Source: Tannerellaceae bacterium
GTDB taxonomy: Bacteria; Bacteroidota; Bacteroidia; Bacteroidales; Tannerellaceae
DNA length: 13,750 bases
Direction of reading: 5' to 3'
Assembly: GCA_031267775.1 (NCBI GenBank)
Contig: JAIRYL010000134.1
Span: forward strand, 1-13,750
A model generated the notes under the pieces. It was not told where the DNA came from. It saw only the letters and a program-made list of their open reading frames with translations, and did not search any database. The position numbers were made by a program, and so were the translations under genes. This document shows, one piece after another, positions 1-5,758 of the stretch (position 1 is the stretch's first letter; every line of letters starts with the position of its first letter).

Positions 1-412
1 GAACTTTCTTCCCGCGAGCAGTAAGAATGATTTTCGTTGGCAAAATTTTTTCCCACGAACGATGAGAACGATTTTCGTTGACGAACTTTCTTCCCGCGAG
101 CAGCGAGAATGATTTTCGTTGGCAAAATATCTTCCCACAAGCAGTGAGAACGATTTTCGCTGGCGAACTTTCTTCCCACAAACGGTGAGAATGATTTTCG
201 TTGGCGAAATTCCTTCTCATAAACGGTGAGAATGATTTTCGTTGGCGAAATTCCTTCCCACAAACAGTGAGAACGATTTTCATTGGCGAACTTTATTCCC
301 ACGAGCAGTGAGAACGATTTTCGTTGGCGAACTTTCTTCCCGCGAGCAGCAAGAACGATTTTCGTTGGCAAAATATCTTCCCGCGAGCAGCGAGAACTTT
401 TTTCGGGTCGCC
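1..412. repeat. 41-bp tandem repeat array (minisatellite), about 10 units, truncated by window start
   Basis: The core GATTTTCGTTGG (or a close variant) starts at 29, 70, 111, 152, 193, 234, 275, 316 and 357, which is an exact 41-bp period. Nine full units are visible. A 28-base partial unit lies at the left edge, and a diverged unit follows after 397 (about 398-412). Each unit runs core, then an A/T-rich C[AG]AA[AC]T block, then TTCCC, then an AGCAGYGAGAAY-type end. Units differ by a few substitutions and no indels. Units 193-233 and 234-274 are nearly identical, which suggests recent local duplication. Since 41 is not a multiple of 3, no single reading frame repeats with the unit, so I read this as non-coding. 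The array continues upstream of the window. Its function is unknown. Confidence 0.95.
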
Positions 413-461
413 AGTAAAACCTTGTGTTTAGTAAATTCCCATATAAAATAAATACAGCCTC

Positions 462-777
462 GCAGACCGCAGGTCTGCATATATTCGGAGAACAGGATTG
501 AAGCATTATAACCCCAGCCCGCAGGTCTGAATATCGATAACCCCCAATGAAGCGTAGCGCTTGGGGGATAGCCGAATACCTCCTCTCCTCCCTCAACCCG
601 GAGGGTTGAATATCAATAACCCCCCATGAAGCGTCGATTGGGGGATTGTTCCGGAAGTTCCCCAGCCGTATGAACAGCTATTCAACCCTCCGGGTTGACG
701 GAGAGGGAGGAAGTATCAGGCCATCCCCCAATCGCCACGCTTCATTGGGAATTATTTACATGCAGACCTGCAGTCTG
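462..777. repeat. Nested palindromic repeat cassette (REP/BIME-like), arranged as a large inverted repeat
   Basis: Three kinds of short palindrome recur here. Type A is GCAGACC-N3-GGTCTGC at 462-478, with an inverted, imperfect copy at 762-777 and a half copy at 521-528. Type B begins CCCCCAATGAAGCG and ends TTGGGGG, at 541-567, with a shorter direct copy at 620-643 and an inverted copy at 725-749. Type C is CAACCC-N3-GGGTTG at 594-608 and 683-697. The arms 537-614 and 677-755 are reverse complements at roughly 85% identity, so the block could fold into one long branched hairpin about a 62-base centre. A degenerate B-like stretch lies at 821-841. No gene is visible from 413 to 845. The likely class is a mosaic of REP-like intergenic elements; a role in transcription termination, mRNA stability or DNA structure is inference only. 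Confidence 0.85.
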
Positions 778-845
778 TGAAGAAACGCAAGATTTTGCAG
801 GCGAGAACTTTTCTCCCGGTTGAAGCGCAGCGATGAGGGGATAGA

Positions 846-887
846 AAATAAAAAACCTTCGAATTCATGATGAAAATGAACCGAAGG
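846..887 (-). terminator. Rho-independent terminator of the tRNA-fMet gene
   Basis: On the minus strand a stem CCTTCGG/CGAAGG (882-887 with 856-861) extends inward through TTCAT/ATGAA (876-880 with 863-867). It is followed by a T-rich run (TTTTTTATTTT) going down from 855. It lies 16 bases past the 3' end of the tRNA, in the correct orientation to end that transcript. Confidence 0.8.
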
Positions 888-902
888 CCTTTCTTTATGT
901 AG

Positions 903-974
<72 letters not shown>

Positions 975-1003
975 ATATAGCCAATCACTCTTGATTGCGA
1001 ATG

Positions 1004-1034
1004 CAAAAGTAGCGATTGTTTTTATATATGCAAG
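1004..1034 (-). promoter_or_regulatory. Bacteroidota-type promoter for tRNA-fMet
   Basis: On the minus strand TACTTTTG (1011-1004) matches the -7 consensus TAnnTTTG. TTGC (1033-1030) lies 18 bases upstream as a -33 element. Transcription would begin near 997, about 23 bases before the tRNA 5' end. Confidence 0.7.
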
Positions 1035-1182
1035 CCTTTTATCTTATTTATTTCTGTTTTTCCCAAATATTTTGTGACGACGTCCCCCGATTCACGCGGC
1101 AAGTCTGAAACCTGCCGTTCCTTTTTTAGCGCCCGGCATGGAAGAATGGAGGCGAAGGATGAAGAAAATCCGGTTTAATTCA

Positions 1183-1190
1183 TATCTTTA
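1183..1190 (+). promoter_or_regulatory. Possible -7 element for the rlmD operon (weak)
   Basis: TATCTTTA differs from TAnnTTTG only in the last base and lies 24 bases before the TTG start. No clear TTTG-like -33 element is visible upstream, so this is only a candidate. No better match was found between 1035 and 1214, where no gene is visible. Confidence 0.3.
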
Positions 1191-1214
1191 CGCATCATTT
1201 TAAAAAATAAACAA

Positions 1215-2627
1215 TTGACGGAAAATAAGAAACGGTTACCCGTGCTGGAAAACGTCGCAATCAGCGACGTGGCCGCCGAAGGAAAAGCCATAGCTCGCGT
1301 AAACGACATGGTGGTGTTCGTACCCTTTACAGCTCCCGGCGACGTTGTAGACATACAGCTTACGCGAAAGAAAAGCGCCTATGCCGAAGGGAAAGCGATT
1401 CGCTTCCATACCTGTGCAGCGCGCAGGGTTGAACCTTTTTGCAAACATTTCGGCGTTTGCGGCGGATGCAAATGGCAACATCTCCCTTACGAAGATCAAA
1501 TTGAATACAAGCGCCGGCAGGTGATAGACAACCTGACGCACATTGGCAAGATACAGGCGGAATGTGTTTTACCCATCCTGGGTTCGGAACGGACGCTGTT
1601 CTACAGAAATAAGCTGGAATATACTTTTTCAAACAAAAGATGGCTGACGGAAGAGGATTTCCGCTCTGATAAACCTCCCGGCAATATGAACGGCGTGGGC
1701 TTCCATATCCCCGGCATGTTTGACAAAGTGCTGGATATTCATACCTGCCGGCTTCAAGACGATATAAACAACCGGCTTCGCCTGGCGATAAAAGCATACT
1801 GTTTCTCGCACGAAGGCTATCCTTTCTTTGATTTGCGCAACCAGGAAGGCTTCATGCGTACATTAATTATACGAACATCGTCTACGGGCGAACTGATGGC
1901 GATACTCGTATTCTTCCGCGAAGATAAAGACAGGCGCGAGGCTTTACTGCAGTACGTAGCCGGGCAGTTTCCGGAAATTACGTCGTTGCTGTATGTTATC
2001 AATGAAAAGCGAAACGACACGATAATCGACCAGGAAGTATGCGTGTTTCGGGGCGCCGATCATATAATGGAAGAAATGGAAGGCCTGCGGTTCAAGATCG
2101 GCCCCAAATCATTCTACCAGACAAACAGCCGGCAGGCGTACAACCTGTATAAAGTAGTCCGCGAATTTGCCTGCCTTGGCGGCGACGAACTGGTTTACGA
2201 TTTATATACCGGCACGGGAACAATCGCCAATTTCCTCTCGGCAAAAGCCCGGAAGGTAATCGGCATAGAATATGTTGCCGACGCCGTTGCCGACGCCCGG
2301 ATAAACGCTTCGCTCAACGGCATAGCGAATACGTTTTTTTTCGCCGGAGATATGAAGGATATACTGAACGAAGCGTTTCTTGACGAGCATGGCCGTCCCG
2401 ACGTGATAATTACCGACCCTCCCCGCGCCGGCATGCACCACGGGGTGATCCGCGCCATACTGGGCGCCGCCCCCCGGCGAATCGTATACGTTAGTTGCAA
2501 CCCCGCTACGCAAGCCCGCGATTTAAGCCTTCTCTGTGCCAGCTATACCGTAAAAAAAATTCAACCGGTGGACATGTTTCCACATACGCATCACGTAGAA
2601 AATGTGGCCTTGCTTACCAGAAAATAG
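1215..2627 (+). CDS. rlmD: 23S rRNA (uracil-5-)-methyltransferase, RlmD/RumA family
   Basis: This SAM-dependent enzyme makes 5-methyluridine in 23S rRNA (U1939 for E. coli RlmD). An N-terminal TRAM domain covers about residues 8-65. The [4Fe-4S] ligands C76, C82, C85 (CX5CX2C) and C178 are present. The methyltransferase domain has the SAM loop YDLYTGTGTIANF (328-340), DPPRAGM (401-407), the catalytic cysteine C428 in YVSCNPATQARDL, and the terminal DMFPHTHHVE motif ending at E462. The length of 470 aa is normal. The start is TTG: an in-frame stop lies at 1176-1178, there is no ATG in between, and the first internal Met (residue 32) would delete half of the TRAM domain. An A-rich leader precedes it. 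The 3' end overlaps the next gene by 26 bases. Bacteroidota members may act on U747, U1939 or both (RlmC, RlmD or RlmCD), so the exact site is inferred. Confidence 0.9.
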   Translation: MTENKKRLPVLENVAISDVAAEGKAIARVNDMVVFVPFTAPGDVVDIQLTRKKSAYAEGKAIRFHTCAARRVEPFCKHFGVCGGCKWQHLPYEDQIEYKRRQVIDNLTHIGKIQAECVLPILGSERTLFYRNKLEYTFSNKRWLTEEDFRSDKPPGNMNGVGFHIPGMFDKVLDIHTCRLQDDINNRLRLAIKAYCFSHEGYPFFDLRNQEGFMRTLIIRTSSTGELMAILVFFREDKDRREALLQYVAGQFPEITSLLYVINEKRNDTIIDQEVCVFRGADHIMEEMEGLRFKIGPKSFYQTNSRQAYNLYKVVREFACLGGDELVYDLYTGTGTIANFLSAKARKVIGIEYVADAVADARINASLNGIANTFFFAGDMKDILNEAFLDEHGRPDVIITDPPRAGMHHGVIRAILGAAPRRIVYVSCNPATQARDLSLLCASYTVKKIQPVDMFPHTHHVENVALLTRK

Positions 2628-3297
2628 CGGAAGAAAGCTCCTCGCCGCCTTTCTCGCCTTCCTGCTCTTTACCGGATGCTGCAACCGCGAAAAGGGGATG
2701 GCCCTGGAGGGGATGAAAGCCCGGATTAGCCTGTCTGAACTAAAGAGCCGCCACATTTCTCCTTACGACCTCTTGTTTAAAAAATATGCCGGCGCGCTTG
2801 GCTGGGACTGGGAGATACTGGCTTCGCTGGCCTACCAGGAATCGCGCTTTAAGCCTGCCGTTGTTTCGCGATCCGGCGCGCGGGGATTAATGGGCGTCAT
2901 GCCTGGAACGGCTCGCAGGCTGGGCGTAACTCCCGGCGATCTTTCCAGTCCGGCCACAAGCGTAAGAACCGGCGTGGAAGTATTGCGCCGTTTCCGAAAA
3001 GGATTTGAGCATATTCCCGATCATGCGGAGGTAATCAAGTTTACCTTGGCTTCTTACAATGCCGGTATAGGCCACATACGCGACGCGCAGCGCCTGGCCG
3101 AAAAATACGGCAGAAACCCCGCCGTATGGGAAGACAACGTAGCCGAATTTATCCTGCTTAAACGAGAACCGGCATACTATAACGACCCGGTTGTAAAGCA
3201 TGGCTACCTTAGGGGAACCGAAACGTTTAACTTTGTAAGAGACGTGGTAAAGAGGGCCGACCGTTACAAACGACAACCAAGTTTTATTACTCAATAA
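2602..3297 (+). CDS. Lytic murein transglycosylase lipoprotein (SLT domain, MltF-like)
   Basis: This envelope lipoprotein is predicted to cleave the MurNAc-GlcNAc bond of peptidoglycan, leaving 1,6-anhydroMurNAc ends. Residues 10-26 form a lipoprotein signal ending in the lipobox LFTGC (lipidated C26). The SLT (goose-lysozyme-like) domain spans roughly 52-225. It has the catalytic glutamate E80 in AYQESRFKP, the GARGLMGVMPGTA motif (92-104), SYNAG (151-155), and the C-terminal GYLRGTETFNFVRDV block (201-215) typical of the MltF C-terminal half. The solute-binding domain of full-length MltF is absent; at 231 aa this is the short form. The ATG lies inside the end of rlmD (26-base overlap), which implies translational coupling, although no functional link to rRNA methylation is evident. 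The ABM lipoprotein gene follows after 21 bases. Confidence 0.85.
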   Translation: MWPCLPENSGRKLLAAFLAFLLFTGCCNREKGMALEGMKARISLSELKSRHISPYDLLFKKYAGALGWDWEILASLAYQESRFKPAVVSRSGARGLMGVMPGTARRLGVTPGDLSSPATSVRTGVEVLRRFRKGFEHIPDHAEVIKFTLASYNAGIGHIRDAQRLAEKYGRNPAVWEDNVAEFILLKREPAYYNDPVVKHGYLRGTETFNFVRDVVKRADRYKRQPSFITQ

Positions 3298-3318
3298 CAA
3301 CATCAAATTTATTTTATC

Positions 3319-3726
3319 ATGAAAAACATTCTTACAAGCTTTGCCTGCTGCCTGCTGATGCTTCAGGGCTGCTGCGCTCCAAGCCAGAAAACAGAATCGT
3401 GCGAAGCCGACAAAGCTTCCATGACGTTAGTAATGAACCTTACCCGCAAGGTAAAACCCGAACAGGTATCGGCGTTTAAAGAATCTTTTGAGAAGTGCAA
3501 AGCGGGCACTCTGCAAGAGCCGGGTTGCGTAGACTACGGCATGTACCAGTCGTATGTAGACAGCACGGAATTTATGATTGTGGAAACCTGGAAAAATAAA
3601 GGCGAACACCTCAAACACATGGAAACAGAACATCTGAAAGTACATATCGGGGAGATAAAAGACATGGGCGATCCCGCTTTCAAAGCTACGAATACAGAGA
3701 TATACGTCTGTCCGAGCGTGAACTAA
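3319..3726 (+). CDS. ABM-domain (antibiotic biosynthesis monooxygenase-like) lipoprotein
   Basis: A 135-aa protein with a short lipoprotein signal (residues 1-18, lipobox LQGC, C18) followed by a Cys-rich linker. From about 35 to 130 it has one ABM-type dimeric alpha/beta-barrel domain. Visible family features are the first strand TLVMNLTRKV, the helix KPEQVSAFKESFEKC, the EPGCVDYGMYQS turn (67-78), FMIVETWKN (85-93), and the HLKHMETEHL helix (97-106). Family members include quinol and heme monooxygenases and many proteins of unknown reaction, so the substrate cannot be named. Export to the envelope as a lipoprotein is unusual for a cytosolic-type fold but is seen directly in the signal. The gene is third in the rlmD transcript. 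Its stop codon overlaps that of the convergent downstream gene. Confidence 0.75.
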   Translation: MKNILTSFACCLLMLQGCCAPSQKTESCEADKASMTLVMNLTRKVKPEQVSAFKESFEKCKAGTLQEPGCVDYGMYQSYVDSTEFMIVETWKNKGEHLKHMETEHLKVHIGEIKDMGDPAFKATNTEIYVCPSVN

Positions 3727-5018
3727 AGGGTTTTCCCCGTCATAATATTCAATACCAGCCTGTCGGTCGATTCCATTCCTTTGGAGCCAATGGCCGTCAG
3801 GTTGGCAATGGATTGGTCTACATCCTCGTCTATAATCCCTTCAACCGGCGTAACCACTTTGTTCTCCATCGCCATCATAGCCGACAGCATCGCGGTAGAG
3901 ACTCCGCTTGCCACCTTCATCGAACAACTGGGTTTGGCCCCGTCGCATATCATGCCGGTAATATTGCCTATCATATTCTTAATGGCGTACGATATTTGCG
4001 TCTTGTCTCCACCCATCAGGCAGGCAATGCCGCAACTGGCTCCGGTAGCGGCCGCCACGCATCCGCATAAAGCCGCCAGGCGTCCCAAACTTTGCTTGAT
4101 ATAAATAACGGTCAGATGGCTGAGCGTCAGCGCCCGTATCAGTTGCTCCTCGTCGCATCCCATGTCTTGGGCAAACGAAAGTACCGGAAGCGTAGCCGCA
4201 ATCCCCTGGTTTCCGCTTCCCGAATTAGTCATCACCGGAATCAAAGCGCCGTCCATACGGGCGTCGCATGCGGCCGAAGTCATCGCCAGCATACGCGTAT
4301 ACGGCGTATCGCCCATATACTTTTTACCGGTTTCGCCGCTGATTGTTTTACCCACCGCATGCCCGTACCTTCCGTTCATGGAAGTTTCATACGCCTTTCT
4401 GTTCAGTTCGGCCGTTTTCAGAATAAAGCGGATTTCTTCCGCAGGCATTGTCGTGGCAAATTCGTGTACCAGGCCGTACGACAGTTTCACCGCCTCCGCC
4501 TCGCCGCCTTCCTTCACGCTCTCCGTGCAGGACAAACGGGCGTCTTCCCATACGTCCCCGTTCTTCTCCACATAAACAATGTTGGTATGCTCCTGCTCGA
4601 TGATAATGCGGGCCTGGTCGTTTCCCGAAAAAGCGGCCACCTCTATATACAGTTTATCCACATGATCTTTCAGCGCTATATGGATACATTTCGTATCGAC
4701 GATACATTTTCCCTTTGCAAGAGCCTCCGGCGTAAGGTCTCGCAAAACTTCCAGCCCATACGCGGATTTACCGATCAGCGCGCCAAGCGCAATAGCGATA
4801 GGCAATCCGGCCATCCCCGTACCGGGTATCCCCACGCCCATGGCATTTTTCAATACATTGGCGCTAAGATACGCTTCAATCTTCCGAGGCTGCGCGCCCA
4901 GCGTCTCGGCAGCTTTAGCGGCGGCAAGCGCCACCGCAACCGGCTCGGTGCATCCAATAGCCGGAATTACCTCCTTGCGTATCAAATTCAGTATGTGAGA
5001 TTGGGTAATATAATCCAT
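3723..5018 (-). CDS. L-cysteine desulfidase / serine dehydratase alpha-like family protein (UPF0597, YhaM/CyuA type)
   Basis: This family contains oxygen-sensitive [4Fe-4S] enzymes that split L-cysteine into pyruvate, H2S and NH3. Characterised relatives are archaeal L-cysteine desulfidase and E. coli CyuA (YhaM). The 431-aa length is typical. The N-terminal IGCTEPVAVALA motif (21-32) carries C23, which matches the catalytic cysteine of the archaeal enzyme. A conserved SGSGNQG loop lies at 266-272. C-terminal cysteines in LCGCVAAATGASCG (C318, C320, C329) and MICDGAKPSCSMK (C358, C365) are candidate cluster ligands. There is no signal peptide, so it is cytosolic. A good promoter lies 30 bases upstream (5048-5080). 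The gene is monocistronic and convergent with the ABM lipoprotein gene. Serine rather than cysteine as substrate cannot be excluded from sequence. Confidence 0.85.
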   Translation of the reverse strand: MDYITQSHILNLIRKEVIPAIGCTEPVAVALAAAKAAETLGAQPRKIEAYLSANVLKNAMGVGIPGTGMAGLPIAIALGALIGKSAYGLEVLRDLTPEALAKGKCIVDTKCIHIALKDHVDKLYIEVAAFSGNDQARIIIEQEHTNIVYVEKNGDVWEDARLSCTESVKEGGEAEAVKLSYGLVHEFATTMPAEEIRFILKTAELNRKAYETSMNGRYGHAVGKTISGETGKKYMGDTPYTRMLAMTSAACDARMDGALIPVMTNSGSGNQGIAATLPVLSFAQDMGCDEEQLIRALTLSHLTVIYIKQSLGRLAALCGCVAAATGASCGIACLMGGDKTQISYAIKNMIGNITGMICDGAKPSCSMKVASGVSTAMLSAMMAMENKVVTPVEGIIDEDVDQSIANLTAIGSKGMESTDRLVLNIMTGKTL

Positions 5019-5047
5019 ATCGTTTGGCGTTTTTGTTACTTGGGAGG

Positions 5048-5080
5048 CAAAGATAGTAAATTTTCAGCCTGCAGCCCAAA
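5048..5080 (-). promoter_or_regulatory. Promoter of the cysteine desulfidase-family gene
   Basis: On the minus strand TATCTTTG (5055-5048) is a full TAnnTTTG -7 match and TTTG (5080-5077) is a -33 element 21 bases upstream. The predicted start near 5041 gives a leader of about 23 bases before the ATG at 5018. Confidence 0.7.
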
Positions 5081-5094
5081 GAACGGCAGGCACA

Positions 5095-5297
5095 AACTTA
5101 AACGTCAGCCGCTTGAAATCTTTAATCAGGCGTATGCTATTTGCGAGGAATTGCAGGCAGAAAAGCGCCCGGAAGAAAAGGCAGTGCAGATTTGGGATAA
5201 ACTGCGCAATACCTTTTTATCGTATGAAACGAGCGTAATTTTCTTGTGTGCGTACTGCTTATTGTGGATAAGCAATAAAAGCAATTTTATTTTTTAA
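5095..5297 (+). pseudogene. Possible coding remnant without a start codon
   Basis: The plus strand is open here and reads like real protein: PLEIFNQAYAICEELQ, then AEKRPEEKAVQIWDK, then LRNTFLSYE. This is an amphipathic, Glu/Lys-rich helical stretch ending at TAA 5295-5297. No ATG, GTG or TTG precedes this core in frame at a sensible place; the frame simply runs back through the desulfidase promoter. The last 22 or so residues after SYE look unlike the rest. The simplest reading is the internal or C-terminal piece of a small Bacteroidota protein that has lost its start. The family is not recognised, and it may be chance. Confidence 0.3.
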
Positions 5298-5456
5298 GAT
5301 GAGCATAGAATCTGTTTGTTCCAAAGCAGGGTGGACATCGTATACGGCGTTTTCTTGCATGGCGGGAGCAACAGGCTGTTCCGATTCTCTTTCCTTGTTA
5401 AAGAAAAAAGAATAACCGAGTATTACTGAAAAAAATGATAGAATAAGAGGTTTCAT
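5259..5456 (-). CDS. Small hypothetical membrane-anchored protein (65 aa)
   Basis: The family is not recognised. Residues 1-20 (MKPLILSFFSVILGYSFFFN) form a Lys-led hydrophobic segment, either a signal anchor or an uncleaved signal peptide. A short polar region (KERESEQPVAPAMQENAVYD) and a moderately hydrophobic tail follow. No lipobox is seen. Support for expression comes from a promoter-like pair upstream (5484-5515) and an ATG directly in phase with the hydrophobic start. It overlaps the possible remnant on the opposite strand by about 39 bases, so at most one of the two is likely to be functional over that stretch. It lies downstream of the nqr terminator hairpin, so it would be transcribed separately. 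Confidence 0.45.
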   Translation of the reverse strand: MKPLILSFFSVILGYSFFFNKERESEQPVAPAMQENAVYDVHPALEQTDSMLILKNKIAFIAYPQ

Positions 5457-5483
5457 GACTGCTTAGTTTGATAACTACGTTAA

Positions 5484-5515
5484 CAAAGATGCTTTATTAA
5501 CGAGGAACGCTGCAA
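5484..5515 (-). promoter_or_regulatory. Candidate promoter for the 65-aa membrane protein
   Basis: On the minus strand CATCTTTG (5491-5484) differs from TAnnTTTG at the first base. TTGC (5515-5512) lies 20 bases upstream. The predicted start near 5477 is about 21 bases before the ATG at 5456. Confidence 0.45.
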
Positions 5516-5536
5516 TATATTGCATGAAAAATATGA

Positions 5537-5571
5537 AAAGGCGTAGAATTTATTTGTAATTCTACACCTTT
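5537..5571 (-). terminator. Hairpin terminator at the end of the nqr operon
   Basis: A 14-bp stem (AAAGGTGTAGAATT on the minus strand from 5571, pairing with 5537-5550, one G-T wobble) encloses a 7-base loop. TTTTCATATTTTTC follows on the minus strand. It lies about 190 bases past the nqrF stop and separates nqr from the 65-aa gene. The stem is A/T-rich at both ends, so it could also work in the other direction. Confidence 0.6.
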
Positions 5572-5584
5572 GGGCTTTATCGCA

Positions 5585-5742
5585 AGGCTCTGTTCGAAAA
5601 TAAACCATCCGAATTTATTGAAGATATTTTTTACCAAACAAAGCCTGAAAATGCGCGCATACCAGGGTATGTAAGTATTTTCAGGCTGAAGAATTGCGGA
5701 AAACAGCGCCATAAATGGATGACTTATTTCCGAACAGCGCCT
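5585..5742. mobile_element. MITE-like element, about 158 bp, with 26-bp terminal inverted repeats
   Basis: The left end AGGCTCTGTTCGAAAATAAA (from 5585) and the reverse complement of the right end, AGGCGCTGTTCGGAAATAAG (from 5742 downward), match at 22 of 26 positions through CATCC. Similarity continues weakly through ATTTAT. The middle carries a perfect 11-bp inverted repeat, AGCCTGAAAAT (5642-5652) with ATTTTCAGGCT (5677-5687), around an inner CATACC/GGTATG pair. No transposase fits inside. A 71-codon open frame crosses the element on the minus strand but has no family support. No target-site duplication is obvious. It lies 16 bases beyond the nqrF stop, between the gene and its terminator hairpin. 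Confidence 0.65.
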
Positions 5743-5758
5743 AAGTTATAGTCGATAC

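Noticed and set aside
1..412. CRISPR array
   Set aside because: The repeats are contiguous 41-bp units with no unique spacers between them, and no cas genes are nearby.
242..451. 69-codon open frame on the plus strand within the repeat array
   Set aside because: It is a by-product of reading through 41-bp repeats in all three phases. It has no promoter-like signal or domain, and it ends in A/T-rich non-repeat DNA.
1097..1127. Hairpin CGGCA/TGCCG followed by a T-run upstream of rlmD
   Set aside because: It resembles a terminator, but the stem is only five pairs with a mismatch above it, and there is no plus-strand gene upstream to terminate. An attenuator for rlmD cannot be excluded, but nothing supports one.
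4092..5297. 401-codon plus-strand open frame opposite the desulfidase gene
   Set aside because: Most of it is the antisense of a well-conserved gene and is Arg/His-rich and low in acidic residues. Only the final part, about 5095-5297, looks protein-like and is reported separately as a possible remnant.
5497..5712. 71-codon minus-strand open frame spanning the MITE-like element and the terminator hairpin
   Set aside because: The frame covers both inverted repeats, the central palindrome and the terminator stem, so its sequence is dictated by those structures. No domain is recognised.
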